Shown: positions 16,442-29,022, numbered from the stretch's first letter. The stretch: 64,000 nt of DNA from Amorphochlora amoebiformis (GCA_054601695.1 BAAHQB010000354.1:1-64000); one strand, 5' to 3'. The notes: generated by a model from the letters alone, not told the origin. A program made the numbers and translations.

Positions 16442-16991
16442 GTGTGTGTGTTATATATATATAAACATATATGCATACACGTACATATATACATATACAT
16501 ATTGCAGGTGCCAAGACTTAGGAATTCCAGCAGATACCACCGCCCTAAACGCTCAAAATTCGGAACATGTGAACAAGATTCTGAAGGACATCGAGCACTC
16601 AATGTCATCTCACAACGAAGTCGTCGCCCATGACAGCCCAGACGTGGGGGACCACACAGAGAGCCGAATGTTCCTGGTCTTTTTGCACGAGCATATGACC
16701 AAAAGGAAGGCTTTCACACACGACTTGCTCACATATAAACTTCTCAGGACGTGCAACACAGACGCCAATCACATTCTCCCCGATCAGAAGGTCTGCAACG
16801 TCTGTGGACACGCGCGTGAATCTGCGACACACAAGTCAATATGTGAGCACGTATGGATGCCCGAGTTGGAGGCCATCATGGAGTCTGGGAAGCTGACTGA
16901 CGATTTAAAAGAATACCTCTCCTCAGATGAAGCATTAACGATGCTCTCTTACCAGAATCTCGGCGGAAATGTGGCGCAACGTCCACGTTAG
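13669..16991 (+). CDS. DDE-type transposase, copy 1 (C-terminally truncated, 858 aa)
   Basis: Four exons: 13669-15055, 15282-15851, 16091-16226 and 16508-16991. All introns are GT-AG and consist mostly of TA microsatellite. The protein matches copy 2 throughout with scattered substitutions (for example FDVHL against FVVHL). The reading frame stops at TAG 16989-16991, where copy 2 has CAG, so the 32-residue basic tail is lost. The candidate catalytic residues are retained. See copy 2 for domains. Confidence 0.75.
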
Positions 16992-17309
16992 AGGTTGAGA
17001 AAGGTGACTTCAACTACAGCTGAAATGCGGCAACAAAGAGCAAAAACTACTAAAAGTCGTGCTTCTAAGAGGCGTAGGAAGCACTAGGAACATCGCTGAT
17101 ACCTAGAGATCACCTGCGAACTAGTACATAGTGCTCCAGGATTGCAAATTTTGAAAAAAAAAATTCAATGATTATGACTTGAAAATTTGATGATTTCAAC
17201 CGTTTTCTAAAAAACAGCTTGGCTGATTTTTTTTCTTTTTCTATTTTTATCTATTCTGATGCGTATTGAAGACATTTAAGTGGTCAGATGACCCTCCCTT
17301 AAAAAAAAA

Positions 17310-17388
17310 TTCACTCGTGACCGATATGTGCGGGCTGTGCGCGCGCGCGCGCGCGCGCCACAGCCCGCACATATCGGTCACGAGTGAA
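17310..17388. repeat. 30-bp TIR pair meeting head to head across a (CG)n spacer
   Basis: The 3' TIR of copy 1 (17310-17339) and the 5' TIR of copy 2 (17359-17388) are perfect inverted repeats of 30 bp (outer 20: CACAGCCCGCACATATCGGT). They are separated by 19 bp of alternating CG (17340-17358). The result is a near-perfect 79-bp palindrome at the boundary of the two tandem elements. Confidence 0.95.
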
Positions 17389-17789
17389 ATTTCATGACTC
17401 AAGCACCGTAGCTATAGGTGAATAATGACGTGACAGGTGCTACAAAGTTAACATATCGATAAGATACATTCACTAAAGACTCTCTCAAAGTTTGATGAAC
17501 TATTTTCAAAAATTGACTTATTCAGCCCCTGATGATAGTCAAAATTTTTACGAATTTACAATTTCCTCTCGGGGTTGTACATCCGAAGTTCTGTCACGTA
17601 AAACTGGAGCTACCACGGCTGTGCGGCCTTTTTAACGAGATCTGGGGATTCTCCTGTAGTATGTGTACAGCCAAATCGAACAATTTTTTGTAGTACTCCA
17701 AAATTACGTTCTGTACTCGCATTACAAAATTTTTGAAATGACATAATTACACCAAAAAAAGACCATAATGTACGTACCTTGTACCAGCC

Positions 17790-18593
17790 TTACATGAGCT
17801 TTTGGTTATAGCTGAGGACTAGCGTCCCATCAGGATTCTTAGCATTAGCAACGAAGATGCATTTCATGTTCTCAGAGGACTTGGAGTAGCGAATATTGAA
17901 GGGATATTCCGCGCTGGTTCGGACGGTTGTGATGACGTTGCCCCAAGTGGCTTGTAGGTACTCTCCACGCACCACCCTCTCTATGTTTGCTCTTGAGTGT
18001 ATCTGGTATACGTCATAATCATCAAGGCGTATCTGACGACCAGCCAGTTCCCCCAGAATAGTGCGTATAACCGAGTTATACAGGGGAAGAGGTACAAACA
18101 GGTTCGGGGTTTGGTCCGCCTTTGTGGGGTCATTGAAGTTCTTCAAGGCTCCATGAACGCTCCTACCGAGCCGATCAAAGATGGACAACACGCTGTTAGC
18201 AATCATTTTGTTTGCTTCCTTGATTTCAGAGGTGTGGCGTGCCATGAAGTCCTTTTCGCTGAAATGCATACATTATAAGTTAGTTCTCGAATATTTAAAG
18301 ACATCTAACAACAATATTTTCTCACGATTATGTATATGTTGATACCTTTCTATTTGATTCTTTGCATCCGCTGGTGATTGATCTGGGCGCACAGAAATAG
18401 GGGGACTCGAAATTTCATTTTCCTTGTTTTCTCTCCCTAAGCCGGGGAAGTAGGGATTTTCGTTCTGTTCGTCGCCAGACTCTTCGATGAAATCATCTGG
18501 AAGCTCGTCAACTATATAATTTCTCAAGCAAGCTGCTTTCCGCTTCGGTCTTCGCGATTTTGTCGCATTCCGTGAGGCGGGGGTCGAAGCCAT
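17790..18593 (-). CDS. transposon companion protein, intact copy (238 aa)
   Basis: Exon 1 is 18593-18346 and exon 2 is 18258-17790. The 87-bp intron has a GTATCA donor, an AACTAAC branch site and a TTTCAG acceptor. Splicing gives 238 residues. The N-terminal third is basic then acidic and looks disordered (ATKSRRPKRKAA, a nuclear-localisation-like patch, then DELPDDFIEESGDEQNEN). The C-terminal half looks folded (LYNSVIRTILGELAGRQIR, YLQATWGNVITTVRTS, NPDGTLVLSYNQKLM). I do not recognise the fold. Both element copies carry the gene, and the reading frame is intact here, so it probably has a role in transposition, for example as a DNA-binding or regulatory partner. That role is an inference. 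Confidence 0.75.
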
Positions 18594-18689
18594 GAAAATA
18601 TTTGTCAGGAGAGACAAGAAAAATAATTCTAAGGTGGAAATACCGTAATACGGCTGCCGACTTTTTTAAATCTTTACTTAATATTTCGC
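18594..18689. promoter_or_regulatory. shared divergent promoter region of the transposon
   Basis: Only 96 bp separate the start codons of the two divergent genes (18593 minus, 18690 plus), and the same gap is kept in copy 1. Promoters for both genes must overlap here or lie within the first exons. No canonical TATA box is evident. Confidence 0.45.
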
Positions 18690-20088
18690 ATGCCAACCCG
18701 ACGCAAAGCATCGTTAGCCACAAGGGCCAAGAGGCGCAGAAAGGCCCGGAAAACTGCCTACACCAATTGTCTCCGGCCTCCCTCTCATGGTCAATGGGAT
18801 CGGTATAATCGGAAGATGAGATACCATGAACGAGAAGATGTGATATTGTCCAAGACCAGAAAAATGGTAGATTTTTTCCAATGTGTCAAATTTGGCGTTA
18901 ACAGGATTTTGCAGGTAAGGGATGGTGTTCCTGATCCGGCACTGGTCTTACAGTATGAGAAACTTGCACGCGAAGCAATGATGCCGTGTGGAACATTTAC
19001 GGAGGGTGGTAATCGCGTGCGAAAGCCCCCAACTCGGTTACAAGAGAAGGAAAACAATCTTCGGCTTGCAAACATGAGTCGCAGGTTCTCCAACAGTAAG
19101 AAAATGGCTCATGAAGTGTCCAAGCTGCGGTCATTATGTGAGGACTGGAAAAAGGAGGCATTAGCGCTCCGGGCGAAGATAGAGGACGTCGATCGGAAAG
19201 CCAGCACGCCAAATAGCACACCATCCAGCTCACGGTCTACGAAGACTAGGTATCCGTCTGACTCGGCCGAAGCCCGGAGGAAGCGAAAGAGACTATCTAG
19301 GGCAATTGGGGCTAACAAATTGAAGCTCTCAGCCGAGGCAGAGGCAGAGATAAACTTGTGCACGAAATTCTTGTGCAAGATATCATACGAAGACTTGAGG
19401 GTTCTTCGACGGGGAGTAAACAGATCTTTGGGGAAAAAAAAGGCTCGACGGATGGGCTTGGCAACCGATGCCAACCTGAAGGGCGCTGTACGTATCGCAA
19501 AGGCTGAGGTGGTGCAACGAGGCTTGAAAATATTAGGCTCGCTGGAGGGCGTCGACGATACATCAGAGGGCCTCATTCGCGATCCCAGGCATGTCCTAGA
19601 GCAGATTCTGGATCTACACGTGTCGAATCTGAGTTGTAAGTATCTCAATAAAGATTGCCTACTGTTCGACTACAACGGAGACCTGAAGGAGATCAAGATA
19701 GGTGTTAGGGTAGGAACTGACGGCTTCCCTTTAGTCTCCACACAGCCAAGCTTCACTCAAGCCAGCGTCAGCTTCTCCTGCTTCCAACACAACTCCATAT
19801 TCTTCACACGGGTTCTCATGTACTCTGCGCATCCAGAGAATCATCCAGCGACGATTAAGGGACTACACTACATCTTCGATTCATTCAACGAGATGCTTAC
19901 CGACTCGGCTGCTAACAGGCTTACATGGAATGGTGTTAAGGTTACACTGGTGGGGGTAATGCCAACTGTTGACTGGGCGATGGCTTGTAAACTTATCAAC
20001 TGCCATGGCGCATCATCATTGATGGTGGGCTACATGCTCAAGATATCTCGGGACGATTGGGAAGAGAAACTCGCAGGTACTCTTATAT

Positions 20089-20129
<41 letters not shown>

Positions 20130-20233
20130 AATACATGTATAAACTATGTATACATATATTTATATATATATATATATATATAATATATATATATGTATAT
20201 ATATATACCACTGTATATATGCAAATATATATG

Positions 20234-20295
<62 letters not shown>

Positions 20296-20911
20296 TGTAC
20301 ATATACATAGGCGCCTCGGATGAAGACATCCAAAGACTCACGATTACACCAGAGATGCGTAAACAAATGGGGGAGGACATAAAGCAATATATGGACGACT
20401 GGGATACAAAGTGGCGAGCAGCAAACCCCCAAGCGCCTGCGAAGATCTTCGAGCAGCAACAAAGAGAAGAATTGAAAGCAAAATGCTTCATGACACGCAA
20501 CCCACAGAAAGGCCTCCCATTTTCGTTGTGGCAGGACTTTATCCACTGTGTCCTACATGGCAAAATAAGAATCGCCTCAAGACAGGCCAAGTGCTTCGCG
20601 TTCCTAGATCCTGACATCTCTGCTTCTTTCGCCGCCTATGCAGAGCTCAAGACTCTCTCCCGCGATTTGCTCAAGATCACCGACAAGAAAGGTTCGTCAG
20701 TCAACTTAAATGGCCGTCAAGCATCGCTATTCTTTCGCAAGATTCCAGAGATTATCAGTGCAAGAATGGAAGGCAAACGCAACGTCAAAGAACTGCTCTT
20801 CGTTGTCCATTTGATGATCTGCTGCAGCATCCGAGATATCATTGGCAGAGTGATGATAACGAGTGACTGGAAGTCCACAGGTATAAATATGTATATTATA
20901 TGTTACATATG

Positions 20912-20957
<46 letters not shown>

Positions 20958-21004
20958 TATACATATATATATTTATATACATGATACAAAAAAATATACA
21001 CACT

Positions 21005-21057
<53 letters not shown>

Positions 21058-21083
21058 CATATGTTATGTATGTTTGTATATTA

Positions 21084-21114
<31 letters not shown>

Positions 21115-21337
21115 GTACGCAGATGTTACAGCGATTGCCAGGATGGGAAGACGGTGCATGAATCTTGTTTTGGCAATTTTCGGCAAGAATCGAGTGCAGC
21201 CCTATGTGTATGCTATGCTAATTGAGCTACCTGTCCAGCTAAAGCTGTACCAATCACGGTGGGTTATATATATATATATATATATATATAAATATACACA
21301 TATGTATGTATGTGTACCGTGATATATACATATACAC

Positions 21338-21391
<54 letters not shown>

Positions 21392-21397
21392 GTATTG

Positions 21398-21441
<44 letters not shown>

Positions 21442-22096
21442 ATATATATATGTGTGTGTGTATATATATATAAACATATATGCATACACGTACATATATA
21501 CATATACATATTGCAGGTGCCAAGACTTAGGAATTCCAGCAGATACCACCGCCCTAAACGCTCAAAATTCGGAACATGTGAACAAGATTATGAAGGACAT
21601 CGAGCACTCAATGTCATCACACAACAAAGTCGTCGCCCATGACAGCCCAGACGTGGGGGACCACACAGAGAGCCGAATGTTCCTGGTCTTTTTGCACGAG
21701 CATATCACCAAAAGGAAGGCTTTCACACACGGCTTGCTCACATATAAACTTCTCAGGACGTGCAACACAGACGCCAATCACATTCTCCCCGATCAGAAGG
21801 TCTGCAACGTCTGTGGACACGCACGTGAATCTGCGACACACAAGTCAATATGTGAGCACGTATGGATGCCCGAGTTGGAGGCCATCATGGAGTCTGGGAA
21901 GCTGACTGACGATTTAAAAGAATACCTCTCCTCAGATGAAGCATTAACGATGCTCTCTTACCATAATCTCGGCGGAAATGTGGCGCAACGTCCACGTCAG
22001 AGGTTGAGAAAGGTGACTTCAACTACAGCTGAAATGCGGCAACAAAGAGCAAAAACTACTAAAAGACGTGCTTCTAAGAGGCGTAGGAAGCACTAG
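18690..22096 (+). CDS. DDE-type cut-and-paste transposase, intact copy (890 aa)
   Basis: Exons 18690-20076, 20311-20880, 21123-21258 and 21517-22096 join in frame (2673 nt with stop). The start is strongly basic ([19 protein letters not shown]). Residues about 115-215 form a charged, likely coiled region. The candidate catalytic acidic residues sit in contexts typical of RAG/Transib/CMC-like RNase-H folds: D344 (VGTDGFPL), D428 ([16 protein letters not shown]) and E717 (NSEHVNKI). A large helical insertion separates the second D from the E and includes [14 protein letters not shown] (residues 535-548) and [11 protein letters not shown] (679-689). A zinc-binding cluster follows (C794, C797, H806, C810, H812). 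The tail is basic ([14 protein letters not shown]). All three introns are TA microsatellites. The exact superfamily is not certain. Confidence 0.8.
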
Positions 22097-22360
22097 GAAC
22101 ATCGCTGATACCTAGAGATCACCTGCGAACTAGTACATAGTGCTCCAGGATTGCAAATTTTGAAAAAAAAATTTCAATGATTATGACTTGAAAATTTGAT
22201 GATTTCAACCGTTTTCTAAAAAACGGCTCGGCTGATTTTTTTTTTTTTCTATTTTTATCTATTCTGATGCGTATTGAAGACATTTAAGTGGTCAGATGAC
22301 CCTCCCCTAAAAAAAAATTCACTCGTGACCGATATGTGCGGGCTGTGGCGCGATAAAAAA

Positions 22361-22391
<31 letters not shown>

Positions 22392-22536
22392 TATATATAT
22401 ATGTATATATATTCATATATATTGTACATATATCCTAGATCTAGATCCTGTTCTAGTGTTGTAAACTTGTATAATGTATCAAAAACATCAAGATAAAAAA
22501 CTAGTTTTATATCATGAGAGTTTGATCAAGTTCTAG

Positions 22537-22567
<31 letters not shown>

Positions 22568-22649
22568 TATATATATATATATGGATGCATGTGTATATAA
22601 GTTTATTTTTATGTGTCTTTCATATATTCATATGTATAAGAAAAAAAAA

Positions 22650-22685
<36 letters not shown>

Positions 22686-22869
22686 GAAGGAAATTACTCA
22701 GAATATTCCTAGAAATCATAAGTTCCTCAATGATAACAACTTCTCAAACACACCGAAAAAAATGCGCAAAATTATATTTAATTGTTCCATTTTATTGGTA
22801 TACACAAATCAGGTGTGCATGGCCATATACGTGTCATGGCATACTCGTATGAACCGCATAGAACATATA

Positions 22870-22911
<42 letters not shown>

Positions 22912-23014
22912 GTAAGTGTGTACAACATATATATATATATATATATATGTGTTGTACACACTTAAATATACATATATATATATGTATTATATATATATAT
23001 ATATATGTGTATGT

Positions 23015-23062
<48 letters not shown>

Positions 23063-23222
23063 CGTATGCCGTGGTCATGAGATGTGTATTACCTCAGGCC
23101 CATAAGTAACCCAAATACTAACCCCACTGATATTGTATTTGCCCTAACGCTAATGAAACTTAGACTTAAAGTTTAAGACCTCTTTCGAATCGGCTATACA
23201 TCTCTCTCTCTCTCTATAAATA

Positions 23223-23255
<33 letters not shown>

Positions 23256-23359
23256 ATTATATATATATATAAACATATATTTATATATTATATATATATG
23301 TATATATATATGTATATATATGTATATATATATATATATAAATATATAATATATATATC

Positions 23360-23392
23360 TCATTGTCCAGAAGGATCAATATCGAATATATC
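23360..23392 (-). CDS. candidate terminal exon ([10 protein letters not shown], stop)
   Basis: On the minus strand a strong acceptor (ATTCCACAG) is followed by ten codons, [10 protein letters not shown], and TGA, before TA repeat resumes. It looks like the end of a gene whose other exons I could not identify. It is short enough to be chance. Confidence 0.22.
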   Translation of the reverse strand, partial: DIFDIDPSGQ

Positions 23393-23412
23393 CTGTGGAA
23401 TACCCAAAATTA

Positions 23413-23451
<39 letters not shown>

Positions 23452-23518
23452 AAGAGTACATATATATCATGTCTAGTACTGTCTGTATATACTATATAAT
23501 ATATTATGATCATGAATC

Positions 23519-23559
<41 letters not shown>

Positions 23560-23792
23560 TATGATATACTAATAAACATATAAATACAATACATATCATG
23601 ATAGTAATAGTATGATATGTGTACGTGTGTGTTTATATATTTATATAATTATATATACTACATATATATTTACGTAATTATATATACTACAGTGTATATT
23701 TAACCTATTCACATGCAGATATATACATATATATATATACATATATAATTATATATATATATATATATATATAAGATATATATATTAGTATC

Positions 23793-23823
<31 letters not shown>

Positions 23824-23845
23824 CTGCACTTCAACTTAGTAATAG

Positions 23846-23886
<41 letters not shown>

Positions 23887-23947
23887 ATATGATTATAATA
23901 TATGTTATATGTATGCATATATATAATATATAATATATATATATGTA

Positions 23948-23978
<31 letters not shown>

Positions 23979-24027
23979 CTACATTTATATAATGTTACAA
24001 ACACACACACACACACATATATATATA

Positions 24028-24058
<31 letters not shown>

Positions 24059-24137
24059 ATCTAATATACATATATTCATATTATATGTATATATATACAT
24101 ATATATATATATATACATATATAATATACATATATGC

Positions 24138-24195
<58 letters not shown>

Positions 24196-24265
24196 TATAT
24201 AAGATATCTAAAATTTAAGTTTATTAGACGAGGTCTCTATAGGATTGGCGTTAAGGCGAGTACAT

Positions 24266-24306
<41 letters not shown>

Positions 24307-24383
24307 CTAATAGATATATGTATATACATATATACACACATGTATGTATGCTTAGATGTATAAAATACATATATGTATACATT

Positions 24384-24429
<46 letters not shown>

Positions 24430-24595
24430 CATAGTAGACATTACATATAAGATATCTAAAATTTAAGTTTATTAGACGATCTCTATAGGATTGGCGTTAA
24501 GGCGAGTACATTATACATATATATATATATATATATGTAAATATATGTATATATACATATGTATATATATCTATATATATATATATATAAATAAA

Positions 24596-24679
<84 letters not shown>

Positions 24680-24776
24680 TGTATGTTTATATGTATAACA
24701 TACATATATGCATATATTATATATATATATATATATATCATAGTAAATATTGTATAATAGATATATAAAATTTAAG

Positions 24777-24816
24777 TTTATTACACTTGGTTCGTATAGG
24801 ATTGGCTTTGAGGCGA
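24777..24816 (+). CDS. candidate repeated small exon ([13 protein letters not shown])
   Basis: A 40-nt island with an AAG acceptor (TTTAAG) and a donor (GCGA/GTGTAT) reads [13 protein letters not shown]. Two further copies upstream (about 24217-24256 and 24469-24506) read [13 protein letters not shown] or carry a 2-nt deletion, and they end at GTACAT. Coding status is unproven. The period is about 250-310 bp. Confidence 0.25.
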
Positions 24817-24838
24817 GTGTATATATATAAATATATAC

Positions 24839-24870
<32 letters not shown>

Positions 24871-24987
24871 ATATATATGTATTGTGTGTATGTATAACAT
24901 ACATATATGCATATTATATATATTATAAATATGTATATAAATATATATATGTAATGTATATATACAAATGTATATATTTATATTTAC

Positions 24988-25020
<33 letters not shown>

Positions 25021-25051
25021 AATATATGTATATATGTATGTATATACTATA

Positions 25052-25123
<72 letters not shown>

Positions 25124-25156
25124 ATATATATATGTATGCAAAGTTTTACGTATACA

Positions 25157-25870
25157 TCCTTAGGGTTAGGGTTATCAGAACTACACTTTGGTGTTAACAC
25201 CCTAATCATAAGTTTAATCTTAACCCTGACCTTAGCCATAACCCTAATTGCGTTCAAAACGATAGGGTTAGGGGTAGGGTTAGGATAAGGCATAGGGTTA
25301 CCTTAATCTTACCCTAACCTTAACCATAACCCTAATTGCGTCCAAAACGGTAAGGTTAGGGTTAGGGTTAGGGTTAGGGTTAGGGTTAGGGTTAGGGTTA
25401 GGGTTAGGGTTACGGTTAGGATAAGGGATAGGGTTTCCTAACCCTAAACTTAAACATAACCCTAATTGTGTCCAAAACGGTAGGGTTAGGGTTAGGGTTA
25501 GGGTTAGGGTAAGGGTTAGGGTTACCTTAATCCTAACCCTAACCTTAAACATAACCCTAATTGCGTCCAAAACGGTAGGGTTAGGGTTAGGGTTAGGATA
25601 AGGGTTAGGGTTACCCTAATCCTAACGCAAACTTTAACCATAACCCTAATTGCGTCCAAAACGATAGGGTTAGGGTTAGGGTTAGGGTAAGGGTTAGGGT
25701 TACCTTAATCCTAACCCTAACCTTAAACATAACCCTAATTGCGTCCAAAATGGTAGGGTTAGGGTTAGGGTTAGGGTTAGGATAAGGGTTAGGGTTAGGT
25801 TTAGGGTTAGGGTTAGGATTAGGGTTAGGGTTAGGTTAGAGTTATAGGGTTAGGTTAGGGTTGGGGTCAT
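25157..25870. repeat. interstitial telomere-type array with alternating orientation
   Basis: TTAGGG runs alternate with inverted CCTAACCCTAA runs. Six units share a linker, CCCTAATTGCGTCCAAAACG, at about 25241, 25329, 25459, 25553, 25640 and 25732 (spacing about 87-130 bp). Each unit can fold back on itself. No gene is present. Confidence 0.9.
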
Positions 25871-25875
25871 GACTA

Positions 25876-27165
25876 GTTGATACATATGCAAGATATTGAT
25901 TTATACATATGCATGATATTGATTGAAAATATATGCATGATATTGATACATATGCATGATATTGATTGAAAATATATGCATGAATATTGATTCAGATATT
26001 GATTGATACATATGTAAGATATTGATTCATAGGCATGATATTGATTGATACATATGTAAGATATTGATACATATGCATGATATTGATTGATAGACACGCA
26101 AGATATTGATACATATGCATGATATTGATTGATACATATGTAAGATATTGATTCATAGGCATGATATTGATTGATACATATGTAAGATATTGATTCATAG
26201 GCATGATATTGATTGATACATATGTAAGATATTGATACATATGCATGATATTGATTGATACATATGTAAGATATTGATTCATAGGCATGATATTGATTGA
26301 TACATATGTAAGATATTGATACATATGCATCATGTTGATTGATACATATGTAAGATATTGATTCATAGGCATGATATTGATTGATACATATCCAAGATAT
26401 TGATTCATAGGCATGATATTGATTGATACATATGTAAGATATTGATACATAGGCATGATATTGATTGATACATATGTAAGATATTGATACATATGCATGA
26501 TATTGATTGATACTTATGTAAGATATTGATACATATGCATGATATTGATTGATATATATGCAAGATATTGATACATAGGCATGATATTGATTGATACATA
26601 TGTAAGATATTGATACATATGCATGATATTGATTGATACTTATGCAAGATATTGATTCATAGGCATGATATTGATTGATACATATCCAAGATATTGATAC
26701 ATATGCATCATATTGATTGATACTTATTCAAGATATTGATACATAGGCATGATATTGATTGATACATATGTAAGATATTGATACATATGCATGATATTGA
26801 TTAATACTTATGTAAGATATTGATACATATGCATGATATTGATTGATATATATGCAAGATATTGATACATATGCATGATATTGATTGATATATATGCAAG
26901 ATATTGATACATATACATGATATTGATTGATACATATGCAAGATATTGATTCATAGGCATGATATTGATCGATACATATGTAAGATATTGATTCATAGGC
27001 ATGATATTGATTGATACTTATTCAAGATATTGATACATATGCATGATATTGATTGATACATATGTAAGATATTGATACATATGCATGATATTGGTTGATA
27101 TATATGCAAGATATTGATACATATGCATCATATTGATTGATAGATATTCAAGATATTGCTTAAGG
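25876..27165. repeat. 42-bp satellite array, about 30 units
   Basis: The unit is built from two related 20-22 bp halves: GATATTGATTGATACATATG + TAAGATATTGATTCATAGGCAT. Variants are TACATATGCAT for TCATAGGCAT and TATATATGCA for TACATATGTA. 42 is a multiple of three, so the minus strand stays open as MYQYLTYVSIN-type repeats. I read this as a satellite and not a gene. Confidence 0.9.
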
Positions 27166-27223
27166 GTGATGTTTTAGCCTTAGGTTAGGTTGTGAATTAT
27201 GGTTAGGCTTATTACCTTAGCTC

Positions 27224-27765
27224 TTTCTTAGGGTTAGGGTTAGGGTTAGGGTAGGGCAAATATGTATTTAAACCAAAGGCGAAACAGTTGCCCTTACCTT
27301 AACCCTAACCCTAACCCTAACCCTAACCCTAACCCTAACCCTAGCCCTAACCCTAACCCTAACCCTAACCCTAACCCTAACCCGCATAGCACACTCTCAG
27401 GTTCACAACACCCTGTGGAGGAGTCAATGGTCCTAGGACTAAGACATGCTGAATAATCTGATCCTAACCCTAACTCTAACCCTAACCCTAACCCTAACCC
27501 TAGTTCTAACTCTAACCCTAACCCTAACCCTAACCCTAACCCTAACCCGCAGAGCACACTCTCAGGTTCACAACACCCTGTGGAGGAGTCAATGGTCCTA
27601 GGACTAAGACATGCTGAATAATCTGATCCTAACCCTAACTCTAACCCTAACCCTAACCCTAACCCTAATTCTAACTCTAACCCTAACCCTAACCCTAACT
27701 AACCCTAACCCTAACCCTAACCCTAACCCTAACCCTAACCCTAACCCTAACCCTAACGCTAACAG
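27224..27765. repeat. head-to-head telomere repeats plus duplicated 90-bp insert
   Basis: TTAGGG units (27224-27252) are followed after about 45 bp by CCCTAA units (27297 onward), so the arrays face each other. Inside the CCCTAA array a unique block (GCACACTCTCAGGTTCACAA...) occurs twice, at about 27388 and 27552, a 164-bp period. Confidence 0.9.

Positions 27766-29022
<1,257 letters not shown>

Larger units (their letters stand above)
12360..17339 (+). mobile_element. two-gene DNA transposon, copy 1 (damaged)
   Basis: Colinear with copy 2 across the whole element. Its 3' TIR is complete (17310-17339). At the 5' end, homology starts only at CACGAGTGAAA (12360), so the outer 20 bp of the TIR, including the terminal CACAG, are replaced. 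Other lesions are a nonsense codon and a 1-bp deletion in the minus-strand gene, and a nonsense codon near the end of the transposase. The 5' subterminal region also has several small insertions relative to copy 2. It is probably immobile. Confidence 0.85.
17359..22347 (+). mobile_element. two-gene DNA transposon, copy 2 (apparently complete)
   Basis: A 4989-bp element bounded by perfect 30-bp TIRs (17359-17388 and 22318-22347) with termini CACAG...CTGTG. GCGC flanks both sides (17355-17358 and 22348-22351), which fits a 4-bp target duplication, although the 5' side is a CG microsatellite and the match is ambiguous. It contains a minus-strand gene (17790-18593) and a plus-strand transposase (18690-22096). 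These are divergently transcribed from a shared 96-bp gap, leaving about 400 bp and 220 bp of non-coding subterminal sequence. CAC-starting ends occur in Transib/RAG and CMC (CACTA, Chapaev) elements; 4-bp duplications are known for Chapaev. I place it among these DDE groups, without a firm family. Confidence 0.85.
22348..25156. repeat. TA-rich block with small islands
   Basis: Mostly (TA)n. Islands are present at 22430-22540, 22690-22860 (open on plus, KEITQNIPRNHKFLN, unsupported), 23060-23215 and 23360-23420. Three copies of a 60-70 bp element lie at about 24200, 24455 and 24766. A hairpin-forming inverted repeat (GTGTGTACAACAT / ATGTTGTACACAC) lies at about 22910-22965. Nothing here is a secure gene. 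Confidence 0.6.

Noticed and set aside
18690-22096. Calling the transposase RAG1 or Transib outright
   Set aside because: Only the acidic-residue contexts and CAC ends agree. The flanking duplication looks like 4 bp, not 5, and the ends are CACAGCC, not CACAGTG.
25992-26498. 168-codon minus-strand frame of MYQYLTYVSIN repeats
   Set aside because: It is open only because the 42-bp satellite unit is a multiple of three; unit variants are not biased to synonymous sites.
25876-27165. CRISPR array
   Set aside because: Units are contiguous with no unique spacers, and the context is eukaryotic.
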